A stretch of 64,000 nucleotides of DNA from Stieleria neptunia (GCF_007754155.1 NZ_CP037423.1:9792938-9856937), one strand, 5' to 3'; positions 47,610 through 56,490 are shown, counted from the first letter of the stretch. Numbers and translations are program-made. The notes: generated by a model not told the origin, from the letters alone.

Positions 47610-48920
47610 GAATTGCGATCGATCCGCGCATGGAGAGGAACAGGGATCCATCGGGCGTCAGAACGATGTCGCCCCTCAGGCGGGCCGGCTACAGGACGTG
47701 ATTAGAACGGATCCTGCCAGAGGGTGCCAGTTTCTCAGACCCAGGCAAACTCAAACTGCGTGGCGGCAGGAGGGGCCGACCCCAACTCCTTCTCCTTCTC
47801 CTTCTCCTTCTCCTTTGCACTTTCTTGCTCACGCTTCGCACGACCAGTCGTACCAAGTACGAAAAACCTTCCCCCATCGCGGCGCCATCGACGCAGCGTC
47901 CACGGTATCCCGAAGGGATCACAGCGAGTAGCCGGAGGTCAGCGCAGCGCCACCTCCGGACCACGCCCCCAAACCTCCCCTCGACCCCGAACGGGGTCGC
48001 AGCGAATCCCGACACCCCGCCGAGCGGAGCCTCCGGCTAAACGGAAACCCCGCGAGACCGACCGGAAACCCGGGAACGATCATTGGAGGCACGTCGTTTT
48101 CCCAACCAGCCAGATGCAGAAAGAAGAGAGGAAAATTTCGGGTAGAAAAAAGGTTTGTTGAGAAAGGCCTCGTCCCCAGAAAAGTTGGGTCGAGAGCGTC
48201 TCGCCCCAGAACTTGCTCGCAGTCTTGAAGCACTGATCAAGTCGGAAAACGTCTGGCTCACAACGTCGACAACTGCAATGGCAATCCGAATTCGATCCGA
48301 TCTGACCGAGGAAGCTGTCGCGTTTTATCGCCGAGAAGCCAGCCTTCCGGCGGGACGCGTCAAGACGTGGAGCGTTTGGCCGCGAAAGAGTTCAAAGAGC
48401 ACAAAAGGGAAGAATGCTACTTGCGTAGGCGGGTGCATGGGACCCTTTGGACGCTGCCGCAACATTTCGTTCGCGGTGCATCAAACGCACCATCGAATGG
48501 CGGTTCTGTTCGTAATCCGCGCGCACCTTTTGCGTCCTTTGCGCTCTATTGTGGCGATCCTCCTTGCCAGACGTCTGGTGGATTGTGCAAACTGCGCTTT
48601 GAACTCACGGGTGCACGTCAAACATCCCAAGGTGTTCGACTCCCAAGGATCGCGGCGTCGTGCGCAGAGTCGGATTCGTCTTTGAGTCAAATGAAACGAC
48701 CCGCGGACCACACGACGCAAGTGACGGGGGAGTCATGCGCCGGTGGATCACTCAAAGGGGCACAAGAGATCAGGACGCTCATCGCATCAAAACGCTGACG
48801 CCCCACGGCCATTGGATTCAAGAAGCTGGCGTCAGCCTACGGTTGCAAGTCCCACGCAATCCCTGCCACCGCGACCGCACGTCAACCGTCGAAGCGGCAA
48901 GCAATTCGATTCAGTTCAAC
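47610..48920 (-). repeat. Decayed IS91-type module 2 filling a cassette
   Basis: No intact gene. Ends are as in module 1: GTTGAAC on one side (attC at 48914) and the hairpin right end next to GTTACCC (47603-47609) on the other. It holds the same IS91 C-terminal relic, interrupted by a CTCCTT/CTTCTC microsatellite at about 47786-47818, a CCCGAAGGGATCACAGCGAG repeat at about 47909, and the shared middle stretch from 48280 onward. It also has about 200 bases (48000-48200) absent from modules 1 and 3. Confidence 0.7.
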
Positions 48921-49004
48921 GTTTGCAATCACCCGATCGCGACGAGAGATTGTCCATTTTGAAAACGCCCCATTCCGCGACTCGGGTGAATTGCTTGGTT
49001 CTGC
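48914..49004 (-). other. attC-like recombination site
   Basis: Cores GTTCAAC and GTTCTGC. Arms TTGCAATCACCCGATCGCGAC and CGCGACTCGGGTGAATTGC pair imperfectly, with a variable centre of about 30 bases (AGATTGTCCATTTTGAAAAC). One of the clearest attC structures in the window. Confidence 0.78.
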
Positions 49005-49021
49005 GGCTTTCGGGCCAGTGT

Positions 49022-49477
49022 CTACGTTGGGTAAGCGTGATCCGCTTCGCGCTGTGCCCAAGCAATTAGGGATAGCGATTCTTGTTTGCCAGTAATCGTT
49101 TCAGCGACCGTGGCAATGATCTTGATCAAGTAGTCGTCGCCACGTCGTTCGACGACGTCCAACCTCAGTCTTAACACATCATGTGATTCCATCACATTTA
49201 CGTCAAAGTACGGTTCGCCAGAATCTTCATCGCATGGCGAATTCAGTTCGATTGAAGCCCCCGTCAGATCGTCATTTGGCTCCAGGGGCAACGGACCGGC
49301 TTCTGTCATTAGTCGAATGCCGTATGGGTATTCGGGCTCGTCACGGTCGTCGGTGACGCAAGGTCCCGAGAAATTGAAGTCCCACCCGGGGCCGGAGCAA
49401 CTATCGGTGATGTACCGAAACGTTGCGGATTCAATCGCAAAGCGATGAGAGTCGAAATGCAATTCGTTTTCATCCAT
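49022..49477 (-). CDS. Cassette gene: hypothetical acidic protein
   Basis: A 151-residue soluble acidic protein. It has beta-sheet-like alternation (FDVNVMESHDVLRLRLDVVE) and conserved-looking GPGWDFNFSGPCV. Function unknown. Only six bases separate it from the preceding gene's stop, so the two form a two-gene cassette. Confidence 0.65.
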   Translation of the reverse strand: MDENELHFDSHRFAIESATFRYITDSCSGPGWDFNFSGPCVTDDRDEPEYPYGIRLMTEAGPLPLEPNDDLTGASIELNSPCDEDSGEPYFDVNVMESHDVLRLRLDVVERRGDDYLIKIIATVAETITGKQESLSLIAWAQREADHAYPT

Positions 49478-49483
49478 CGCACA

Positions 49484-49843
49484 TCATCTTGCCGGAGAAC
49501 TCGAAAAATCACAGGAATGCTGGTCAGCCAGAGCGATCATCTCACCCAACCATTTTTGTATGCTGGACTCATCTTTGCAATTCATTTGGGGATCCGATGC
49601 ACAATCCAGGTGCCAAATATCAAAAGCGTAAGATCGGGCAATCGCTGTCGAATACTGAAAGCTCAAGATGTCGCGAAGACGCAAAACTCCGGCTTCATCA
49701 TGTGAAGCGATCCGGAAGCGAAGGCATTTGTTCTCCAGCACTTCTGTGCCGCTGAGATGCAGAAGCGCAAACACCTTGTTGCTTGCCCCGAGCAATCGTT
49801 CGTATCTTCCCTGCCGGCTTTGTCCCGAGAACTGTTTAGTCAC
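49484..49843 (-). CDS. Cassette gene: hypothetical protein
   Basis: About 119 residues from a GTG at 49843 (VTKQFSGQSRQGRYERL); the open frame extends to 49897 but that start lies in the attC core. Shows GVLRLRDILSFQYSTAIARS and two cysteines near the middle. Function unknown. First gene of a probable two-gene cassette with the gene at 49022. Confidence 0.5.
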   Translation of the reverse strand: MTKQFSGQSRQGRYERLLGASNKVFALLHLSGTEVLENKCLRFRIASHDEAGVLRLRDILSFQYSTAIARSYAFDIWHLDCASDPQMNCKDESSIQKWLGEMIALADQHSCDFSSSPAR

Positions 49844-49882
49844 GGTCTTTGTCCGCGATGAAAACCAAGGAACGCTTCGCAC

Positions 49883-49973
49883 GCAGAACGGTAGCAATCA
49901 CACGGCGGCGACGAGCGATCATCCACACCAAACGACGTGACTTCGCCGCTCGTCATGCATCGCATTGTTCTGC
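49883..49973 (-). other. attC-like recombination site
   Basis: Cores GCAGAAC and GTTCTGC are perfect inverted copies. Arms GCAATCACACGGCGGCGACG and CGCCGCTCGTCATGCATCGC pair imperfectly around CACACCAAACGACG. Confidence 0.78.
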
Positions 49974-49995
49974 CACGTGCGAAACCGAATTGACG

Positions 49996-50475
49996 TTAGC
50001 CACGGGAGAGTGTGTTGACAAGACGCTCAAATTCTGCGTTGTTTGCAAATAGTGCCGACGACAGCGTTGTGCGTTTTCGTTTACCTGAAAGATGAATTTG
50101 TTTAACAAAGCCTATGTCGGTTGTCCGGACTGTTACCTTCGCTACCGGAAGAGACCAACCGGCACCGGCAAGGAGACCGCCCGGTAAAGTGAGTTTGCCG
50201 TCATGAATGGTGATCAGTTTTGGTGGACGTGAACGTGCGCGAAGGAGTGTGATGGATACAGAGAGCCCCGCGATGGCAAGCACCACGCCAACCGTCAGGA
50301 CAGTCCAAGAAGGAAGTGGAGCACGTCCAATCATTAGAGAATTGCGCAGAAGCCAAGCCAGAGGAACTGCAAGTATTCCCGTCGCCAACGTCACCCAAGC
50401 AATCCAAAGTTGGTTGGAGCGGAGTTTGCCATACTCCCACTGCATCGCATTGTTTCCGATTGGGCTTGCACTCAT
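49996..50475 (-). CDS. Cassette gene: two-helix membrane protein
   Basis: A 159-residue protein with two adjacent transmembrane helices (LWIAWVTLATGILAVPLAW and SWTVLTVGVVLAIAGLSVSI) and a C-terminal cytoplasmic domain carrying LITIHDGKLTLPGG. The layout resembles a bacterial PH-domain-like membrane protein, but this is only a guess. The start could also be ATG at 50445. Confidence 0.6.
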   Translation of the reverse strand: MSASPIGNNAMQWEYGKLRSNQLWIAWVTLATGILAVPLAWLLRNSLMIGRAPLPSWTVLTVGVVLAIAGLSVSITLLRARSRPPKLITIHDGKLTLPGGLLAGAGWSLPVAKVTVRTTDIGFVKQIHLSGKRKRTTLSSALFANNAEFERLVNTLSRG

Positions 50476-50542
50476 ATCATGCGTCTCAGCAAAAGTTGAT
50501 TATTCGAATCGCGGTGTTGTAAAAGCTGGAACAATTTAATCG

Positions 50543-50632
50543 GCAGAACGTTAACGATCACTTGGCCGCCGTGAACGACTTACCACTCGTATAAACTCAA
50601 CTCGGCGGCTCACGTGCATCGCCTCGTTCGTC
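50543..50632 (-). other. attC-like recombination site
   Basis: Cores GCAGAAC and GTTCGTC. Arms TTAACGATCACTTGGCCGCC and GGCGGCTCACGTGCATCG pair; the centre holds ACTTACCACTCGTATAAACT. Confidence 0.75.
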
Positions 50633-50639
50633 CCTTTGG

Positions 50640-51095
50640 TCACTGCCGGTCGGCATCGCCTGGATTCATGCCTTCAGAATGAGTAACAGTCATGACACCA
50701 GTTGACGTGGTGTCAGATGCCACAATTTTATCACGATTCGGGGGTGTTAGTAGCTCAACGACATGTCCATCCAGATCCTTTACGACAGCTCGCCTGCCCC
50801 ATTCGCTGTCGGCCGGTTTAGAGATCAATTCCGCGCCGACATCCAGAAGCATCGAGACAATCGAATCGACATCGTCGACCGAAAAGCCGATTCGCGTTCC
50901 GATCGTCGGCGGATGCTTCCCAAGCGGATAAATCTCAAAGACGAAACCATCGATGACTGATGCGTAGTGCTCTGGTCCGTTTCCGTGGCGGTGTCTTGTA
51001 AACAACAGCCCCATCTCCGAATAAAAATCGGATGCTCGGTCGATGTCCGTTGACCGCAATACGGTCAGATTCATGATCGGGGGAGCTGCAAACAT
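50640..51095 (-). CDS. Cassette gene: VOC (glyoxalase/bleomycin-resistance) family protein
   Basis: A 151-residue protein of the vicinal oxygen chelate superfamily: LTVLRSTDIDRASDFYSEMG, the middle GFVFEIYPLG and the end WGRRAVVKDLDGHVVELLTP. Such proteins include glyoxalases, dioxygenases and antibiotic-binding proteins; the metal-site residues (the Glu of EIYP and Glu of VVELL) are present. The substrate cannot be told. The start could be ATG at 51074, which gives the usual VOC N-terminus. It starts 8-30 bases after a GTTCGTC core. Confidence 0.85.
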   Translation of the reverse strand: MFAAPPIMNLTVLRSTDIDRASDFYSEMGLLFTRHRHGNGPEHYASVIDGFVFEIYPLGKHPPTIGTRIGFSVDDVDSIVSMLLDVGAELISKPADSEWGRRAVVKDLDGHVVELLTPPNRDKIVASDTTSTGVMTVTHSEGMNPGDADRQ

Positions 51096-51109
51096 ATGTT
51101 GGGACGAAC

Positions 51110-52134
51110 GAATTGCGATCTATCCGCGCACGCGGAGGAACGGGGATCCATCGTGCGCCAGAGCTTTGTCGGTCCTCAGGGGGGACCGGCTAGAGAACCT
51201 GATTAGAACGGATCCTGTCAGGCGATGCCAGCTTCTCGGACCCAGGCGAACTCGAGCTGGGTGGCGGGAGGGCGATCCGGTTCGGACTCCGCCTCCTCTG
51301 CACTTTCTTGTGCACTGTTCGCACGACCAGTCGTACCAAGTGCGAAAACCTCCACCCATCGCGGCGTCCCCGGCATCCCGGAGGGATCACAGCCAGTAGC
51401 CGGAGGTCAGCGCAGCGCCACCTCCGGGCAACGCCCCCCAGAACGCCGCAGGAAGGTAGGAAAATTTCGGGTAGGAAAACGGATGCCCGAAAAACGACAC
51501 ACCGGGCAAACACCCTACTCTCTTTTCCTACCCGAAATTTTCTACCTCCATCTCCAGCCGATGCTTCCTCCGCGCTTCATCATCAGAACCCCCGTTCCTC
51601 TTCGCATTGAGAAAGCTGGCAAAGACGCCGATACAAACTCTCGAAAGCCCCCACCACACGCCGCCCTGCCCCGTCGAACGCCCTGCCCCGTCGAACGCCC
51701 TGCCCCGTCGAACGACCTGCCCCGTCGAACGACCTGCCCCGTCGAACGACCTGCCCCGTCGAACGACCTGCCACGTCGAACACCCTCCGCCACAAGAATC
51801 ACTTGCACGCCGTTCATCAACGTCGCGGTGCAAGCCATGTCTTGATCTCAATGGTGCACTTCAAAAACCCCAAGGCGATCGACTACCAAGCAACGGCGTG
51901 AGCGTGTGCAGAGTCGGATTTGTCTTTGAGTCAAAGAGAAACAACCTCGACCACACAACGCGAGTGACGGAGGAGTCATGCGCCGCAGGATCACACGTTG
52001 GGCCACAAGAGATCAAGACGCTCATCGCATCAAAACGCGGACGACCTACCGCCAGAGGATTTGAGAAGCTGGCCTCAGCCCACCGCAACCGCACGCCAAC
52101 CTTCGAATCGGTACGCAATTCGACCAAGTTCAAC
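51110..52134 (-). repeat. Decayed IS91-type module 3 filling a cassette
   Basis: No intact gene. Ends as in modules 1 and 2: the GTTGAAC core at 52128 and an IS91-like hairpin right end next to GTTCGTC (51103-51109). It contains the C-terminal transposase relic (around 51290-51360), the CCCGAAGG-type repeat at about 51380 (here CCCGGAGGGATCACAGCCAG), a 17-bp tandem repeat and the same middle stretch as the others from about 51890. Confidence 0.7.
51662..51782. repeat. 17-bp tandem repeat, about seven copies
   Basis: The unit CCTGCCCCGTCGAACGA (with CCC variants in the first copies) repeats about seven times. Because 17 is not a multiple of three, all frames on the minus strand give repeating peptides; these are artefacts, not genes. 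Confidence 0.85.
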
Positions 52135-52205
52135 GACAGCCATCACCGATGGACGGCCATTGTGGTTTCAACTTTGCCGTTCGTCGGTGGATGGCTTGGT
52201 TATCC
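52128..52205 (-). other. attC-like recombination site
   Basis: Cores GTTCAAC and GTTATCC. Arms AGCCATCACCGATGGACGGC and GCCGTTCGTCGGTGGATGGC pair well. Length 78 bases, with a centre of about 22. Confidence 0.76.
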
Positions 52206-52210
52206 AGCGT

Positions 52211-52753
52211 CTACTGATCCTGGTCTGGGCGCCAACGAGGGTAGTATTCGAGTAACGATGGATGCATCGGGTACTCAAGGATCGCTGCGCGCGGACCCGT
52301 GATCATGTAATCTTCAACGCAGCACCCGCAACCGCCAATGGCTTCATATTCAAGTAGTTTTGGTTTCCATTTTGCCTCCCATGCTGCCTTGGCAATCTCG
52401 TGAGCCGGATCGCATGCGAACACGGTATGTTCAACTGTTGCGGTACAAATCCTCAGTTCACTGGAGTCATACGATTTTGCATTCCATAGTCGGTCGACGG
52501 CCTCTTGAAGGGATTGGTAATATTCATCTGCGGCGAGGTCTGGGTGCTGTGTGACTTTCGGTGACTCTCCCGCAGCGACACGTTCCAATTGTTGCTGGAG
52601 AAACTCCGTGTCAGTGAGATTTTCAGTTTGTCCACCGACATCCCAAGGCGTTCGTCGCAGATCCTGCGAACGGTCATTGCAGCCGATCACCGCTAACGTT
52701 GCGACCAACGCAACAGCGAAGCAAGTGTTTTGCGGTGGACTACCGATCGACAT
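52211..52753 (-). CDS. Cassette gene: lipoprotein of unknown function
   Basis: A 180-residue lipoprotein (MSIGSPPQNTCFAVALVATL, lipobox VIGC). The mature part has four further cysteines, two pairs in GGCGCCVEDY, and TEFLQQQLERVAAGESPKV. Function unknown. The chosen start is 10 bases after the attC core at 52763, the usual cassette spacing. Confidence 0.65.
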   Translation of the reverse strand: MSIGSPPQNTCFAVALVATLAVIGCNDRSQDLRRTPWDVGGQTENLTDTEFLQQQLERVAAGESPKVTQHPDLAADEYYQSLQEAVDRLWNAKSYDSSELRICTATVEHTVFACDPAHEIAKAAWEAKWKPKLLEYEAIGGCGCCVEDYMITGPRAAILEYPMHPSLLEYYPRWRPDQDQ

Positions 52754-52762
52754 GCTTTGCCC

Positions 52763-52858
52763 GGATAACGCGTCACCGTTCACCGCGGCACGGCGAACGA
52801 CATTGTGTTTTCAATGGACGCCGACTCCGTGCCTGCGTGTGCGGGCGGATGGTTCACG
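52763..52858 (-). other. attC-like recombination site
   Basis: Cores GGATAAC and GTTCACG. Arms CGCGGCACGG and CCGTGCCTGCG pair, with a centre of about 30 bases (CGAACGACATTGTGTTTTC), which is shared with the site at 44512. Confidence 0.7.
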
Positions 52859-53599
52859 CGTCCGGCCACGACGACAGCACGCGCCATCGTCGCTGACGGC
52901 CAATGTACTCGATCGGAATCATCGAGAGAAATTTCACTCCCCTCGCTGAACCGATTTCTATGTGGAGTCGGGATGAAGCCTCGGAGGGCTGGCAAAATGC
53001 TTGCCGGTGGTGTCAGCCACCGGAATCGAAAGAACGGATTTGCTGAGGCCTGGAAGGCCGGCACAATGTCTCCCGGTCCACTCGAAGCCCGGGTATTGTG
53101 TCGGCCCGCTGGGCCGTGAGTATTCCTTTGAATCCACCCCGGTGGCTGACGCCACCGGCAGACACTCTACCGGCCCTCCGGGCCTAAGACACTTCGTTCT
53201 GCCAGCCAAATCCGCTCCATTGATCCCTTTGGACTCGGAAACACGAAGCAGCCACCATTTCAGGCGTTGGTTTGTCTTCCTCGGCCGAGTCGCCCGGGCA
53301 CCTATCAAACGATGAAATCAAATGTGAATCACAGGAAACAGAGGTCCGATGAAACCCGGTGGGCGCAGTTCGAGCGTACCAACTGCGGCATGAGCGTGAA
53401 CTAAGAGATGCTGGGTTCACGCAAAGGCGCCAAGCCGCAATGGAGTGGGTTGTAATCTTTGCGGCTTGGCGACTTTGCGTGAGCTCCCACCAGCAAGTAC
53501 GCCGGCGCCCCAGTCAATCCGCCGCAGATCACTTGCCACAAAAAGCACGAGAAGTCGCGACAAGAAAAGGGGCGATCCGTCGACAGGCGTCGGTTAGCA
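52859..53599. repeat. Non-coding cassette filled with repeat family R2, copy a
   Basis: No supported gene. Begins CGGCCACGACGACAGC, contains CCAATGTACTCGATCGGAAT, the palindromes GGTGGTGTCAGCCACCGG and GGTGGCTGACGCCACCGG (53008, 53143), and ends with GCCAC and AAAGCACGAGAAG segments. The same sequence family occurs at 57060-57648, in both units of the tandem repeat at 58184-59045, and at 63644-64000. Short reading frames here are not conserved between copies. Confidence 0.65.
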
Positions 53600-53690
53600 G
53601 CGCGAACGGCACGTATCACCCGGCCCAAGCGGTTAAGCCACAACCTCCCAAGAGACACTCGAGGGCTCGGTGTGCATCTGATGGTTCGTC
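53600..53690 (-). other. attC-like recombination site
   Basis: Cores CGCGAAC and GTTCGTC. Arms GTATCACCCGGCCCAAGC and CGAGGGCTCGGTGTGCATC pair imperfectly; centre AGCCACAACCTCCCAAG. Confidence 0.68.
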
Positions 53691-53725
53691 GTCACTCTAG
53701 CGAAAGATTGCGGCAAGCGACGAGC

Positions 53726-54142
53726 TCATTGATAGTGCCGCTCGGAAATCGTTGCATCGGCAACATATGCGTCATTCTGCTCGACAAACATACCCGACAC
53801 GATCCAGATCGGTTTTTCACTGGCGGTCGCGAGCTGAAAAGTCAACTCGGCGGTATCGATACGCCAAAGGTCGATGTGCAGTTCGTTGGTGCCAGGATAC
53901 TCGTGCGCGGGTTTCGTTGCCGTTGGGATGACCGCGGGTGAAAGAGACGGTTCTTGCACACACAGGGAAACCAGCGCCCGTCGAAAACGCTGGACTTGAG
54001 GGTCTTCGTCGGTGACGACCTGTAGGTGCGATATGTTTGGTTGCGCCATCTCACGCCGTTCAAGGATTGGTGTGGAGTTGCCTGCACATCCCGCGACTGC
54101 GGCAGAAATGTTCAGCAACAGCAATGCGTGCAGCTTCGCCAA
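53726..54142 (-). CDS. Cassette gene: lipoprotein of unknown function
   Basis: A 138-residue lipoprotein starting at a TTG (54142) with AAGGGGAAAG just upstream: LAKLHALLLLNISAAVAGC, lipobox VAGC. The reading frame runs on upstream to 54274 but through an attC, so the short form is preferred. The C-terminal part (HIDLWRIDTAELTFQLA, PIWIVSGMFV) is beta-rich. Function unknown. Confidence 0.6.
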   Translation of the reverse strand: MAKLHALLLLNISAAVAGCAGNSTPILERREMAQPNISHLQVVTDEDPQVQRFRRALVSLCVQEPSLSPAVIPTATKPAHEYPGTNELHIDLWRIDTAELTFQLATASEKPIWIVSGMFVEQNDAYVADATISERHYQ

Positions 54143-54159
54143 GTGCTTTCCCCTTAATC

Positions 54160-54249
54160 GACGAACGTTGATGGTCACACGGTGGCACCCCAGGAGTTGG
54201 TGGTCACGAAAAGACGTTGCCGCCACTCGTGTGCACCACATAGTTACGA
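54160..54249 (-). other. attC-like recombination site
   Basis: Cores GACGAAC and GTTACGA. Arms GATGGTCACACGGTGGCACC and GCCGCCACTCGTGTGCACCA pair around GTTGGTGGTCACGAAAAG. The stop of the next gene lies in the right core. Confidence 0.76.
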
Positions 54250-54654
54250 CGATTCTTGTTCGGCTCGATGGCATGCGGACGCTTGAGTTTTGTTGTCCGC
54301 GCCGTCCGCATTCCGGTGCCCCCGTGCATCCAGGTTCTCGGTCTTACGATAGCGCATCCATTCTTTGTCCAGTCGCTTTAGTTCTTCGTCGGCGATGGCG
54401 TCAATCTTTTGCAGTGCGAAAAGAAGCGAGCGAGGCGAAATTGGCGGCAACGTCATTGCGTGTTTCTTGCCGCAGGATCGACACGTCATCATCGGCGATC
54501 GAATGTCTCGTTGGTCTCGAATGTCTGATCGGAGGGACGTCATCCGCTCGCAGAACGTGATGACTTCGCTCCAGTTTGGATTGTTGGACCAAAAGCGTTC
54601 CAGTTCGGCGAGCATTTCCGGAAACCAAGCTCGTTGGGCATCGCCGGATGGCAT
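54244..54654 (-). CDS. Cassette gene: hypothetical protein with CxxC motif
   Basis: A 136-residue protein with a single zinc-knuckle-like CRSCGKKH and a helical C-terminus (KIDAIADEELKRLDKEWMRY). Start at 54654; the 22 codons upstream overlap an attC. The stop TAA lies in the attC core. Function unknown. Confidence 0.6.
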   Translation of the reverse strand: MPSGDAQRAWFPEMLAELERFWSNNPNWSEVITFCERMTSLRSDIRDQRDIRSPMMTCRSCGKKHAMTLPPISPRSLLFALQKIDAIADEELKRLDKEWMRYRKTENLDARGHRNADGADNKTQASACHRAEQESS

Positions 54655-54672
54655 CGAGAATGTGTCCTTTTG

Positions 54673-54765
54673 AGTCGTAACGTTGGCGATCACGCGGTCG
54701 CCGCGAGCGATCCTCCACATCAGTCACCACGACTCCGCGGCTCGCCGTGCATCCGATGGTTATCG
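54673..54765 (-). other. attC-like recombination site
   Basis: Cores TCGTAAC and GTTATCG. Arms GGCGATCACGCGGTCGCCGC and GCGGCTCGCCGTGCATCCGA pair. Closely related to the site at 57649. Confidence 0.8.
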
Positions 54766-55266
54766 CTTTTCCGGAATCCCAATCACCAGAGGATCTATTG
54801 GGTAGCTGACCCTCGTAACCACAACTGTTTCTGGATGAAGCGAATTCGCGATTGCCGGATGAATCGTGGTTCCCTTATGCAAGAACACTACCGCTCGGTC
54901 TTTACTGAGCAAGTCTTTAATTACCGATGAGTCGATTACATCGCCATTCAAATGGGCGAATTGAAGTGTGTTGAAAGAAGCTGCAAACCGCTTTTCCCGA
55001 ATGACGAGTACTGAACGTCCCCGGTCAATCGAAGCCGTTATGGATCGACCACCGTGTTCGATTGTCCCCTCGTGATTCCATGTTTGTCGAGTTTCGCCCC
55101 AGTCCATCGTAGTCCCAACAAAAAGTTTTCCGTTGGGTGTATCGTCTTCGATGTGTGCGTCGATAATCGTCTCGGGGGGTCCGACGACCGGCTCGTCCGC
55201 CGTGGCGAAGCAAACCGACAAGAGAAGAGGAAGCAACACGATAACGGATCGGTACAAAATTGACAT
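54760..55266 (-). CDS. Cassette gene: secreted protein of unknown function
   Basis: A 168-residue protein with a cleaved signal (LYRSVIVLLPLLLSVCFATADEP). The mature part has beta-like GKLFVGTTMDWGETRQTWNH, SVLVIREKRFAASF and VVVTRVSYPIDPLVIG. Function unknown. The start at 55266 is the first plausible one after the attC at 55281. The stop codon is inside the attC core at 54759. Confidence 0.62.
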   Translation of the reverse strand: MSILYRSVIVLLPLLLSVCFATADEPVVGPPETIIDAHIEDDTPNGKLFVGTTMDWGETRQTWNHEGTIEHGGRSITASIDRGRSVLVIREKRFAASFNTLQFAHLNGDVIDSSVIKDLLSKDRAVVFLHKGTTIHPAIANSLHPETVVVTRVSYPIDPLVIGIPEKR

Positions 55267-55280
55267 TGGATTCTTCTTTG

Positions 55281-55362
55281 CGATAACGTTAGAAATCACG
55301 CGGGACGGTCGAAAGACGTGCAAGCAGACCAAAATCCGCGACTCTCGTCCTTATGGTCATCC
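55281..55362 (-). other. attC-like recombination site
   Basis: Left core CGATAAC; the right core is degenerate (GTCATCC). Arms TCACGCGGGACGGTCG and CGCGACTCTCGTCC pair partly. The stop of the next gene lies in the right core. Confidence 0.6.
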
Positions 55363-55800
55363 GCCATTTTCTGTGCGCTGGGAAGTGTTTGGCGAGACAA
55401 TTTCGAAGGCGGTAGGATACCAGTACGACTCGATCCAGTCATCTCCGATCGGAGCAATACGATCAACGGTCCATCCGGCATCGCGCATCGTGAACATCAT
55501 GCTGTCAGCGGCGGGCGCATTCGTTGAGTGAATCAGGGCCGGGCAAATCGCGTCTTGGGTTGCGAGGAATGTCGACACATCGCGTCCATCACCGGGATCA
55601 GGGTCACCTGGCGAGTCGACGAACAGGTCGTGGTCAAGGCAGATCAAGCAAGGAGTCGAAGAAAGGGCCGAGTACGCAGCAATGAAAGCGGGTGCAGTTC
55701 GATAGACGTCGAGACGAACGTTGGGATGGTGAGCCACGAGGATCGCATTGAACCGCCTTATACGGTCAAGATCGTCTTCGAGCATCACTAGGTATTGCAT
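55357..55800 (-). CDS. Cassette gene: receiver-like protein (cyclic-phosphate-processing receiver, cREC type)
   Basis: A 147-residue protein resembling the cREC receiver-like family: MQYLVMLEDDLDRIRRFNAI, CLICLDHDLFVDSPG with the Asp-His-Asp triad, GDGRDVSTFLATQ, PALIHSTNAPAADSMMFTM and AGWTVDRIAPIGDD. It retains acidic positions equivalent to receiver Mg sites. Family members are predicted, not proven, to act with cyclic phosphates or RNA ends. Carried as a single-gene cassette whose start follows a GTTCGCC core. Confidence 0.72.
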   Translation of the reverse strand: MQYLVMLEDDLDRIRRFNAILVAHHPNVRLDVYRTAPAFIAAYSALSSTPCLICLDHDLFVDSPGDPDPGDGRDVSTFLATQDAICPALIHSTNAPAADSMMFTMRDAGWTVDRIAPIGDDWIESYWYPTAFEIVSPNTSQRTENGG

Positions 55801-55920
55801 TGGCTGAACGCTGCGTCATTCAGTCGGCGAACGAAATGCGATCTATCCGGGTACGGAGTACACGGATAGATCGTGCGTTAAAGTTTGTCGGCACGACTTG
55901 GCCGCTTCTGGGGGACGCTA

Positions 55921-56490
55921 TTAGAACAGCATTCGTTGCTGCATGCCAGTTTCTGCGGCCGTCTCGGTCATGGCGTCCAAGCCCGGGGACTCTCCTGCAC
56001 TTTCAATGCCACTTTTCAGATACCACTCGTACCACTCCGAAAAACCTTCCCCCATCGAATCGTCCCAGAACCGAATCTCATCAAGTTTTTGGCTCTCACG
56101 GTACCAACCTGGGCTACACTCCGAATCGCGTCCCAAGATCTCGCTCCAGGATCGCTTCGGACACTCGTGCGTCAGACGAAGCGACTCGCTGCCACAGTGC
56201 TCACAGCATCGCTCCGGCTCGGTCTCCAACTCGGCCTCCGCTTCTTCCACCGCAGCCATCACGGCCATGCGAGCCTCCGCACCGTCGGCTGCACTCAGGG
56301 AGGCAAGGCAGCGTTGCTGATACGCCACCGCTTTCGTGCTCGACCAACCTCCGAATTGACGCGTTTTGGTTAGCTGATTGGGCTGGATGTGCAAGCACCA
56401 GCGGCAAATGAACTCCGCTGTCGAAAGAGTCAACGGAACTTGAATCGACTCACCGCCCGTCGTGTATCCTTCACGTGCCCAGAGCCGTAG
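55921..56490 (-). pseudogene. IS91-family transposase, C-terminal remnant
   Basis: About 190 residues, starting within the fused region as GYTTGGESIQVPLTLSTAEF, then ICRWCLHIQPNQLTKTRQFG and GWSS, a zinc-knuckle region CCEHCGSESLRL and the end SMGEGFSEWYEWYLKSG. IS91 transposases are HUH rolling-circle enzymes; the HUH and tyrosine residues lie upstream and are missing. The upstream frame VKDTRRAV on the recombinase reading also belongs to this type of transposase, so the deletion joint is before it. Confidence 0.7.

Noticed and set aside
51662..51782. Possible CRISPR array
   Set aside because: The 17-bp units are directly adjacent with no spacers and there are no cas genes.
51528..51851. 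Minus-strand frames encoding repeated STGQVVRRGRSFDGAG-type peptides
   Set aside because: They are translations of the 17-bp tandem repeat and appear in all three frames.
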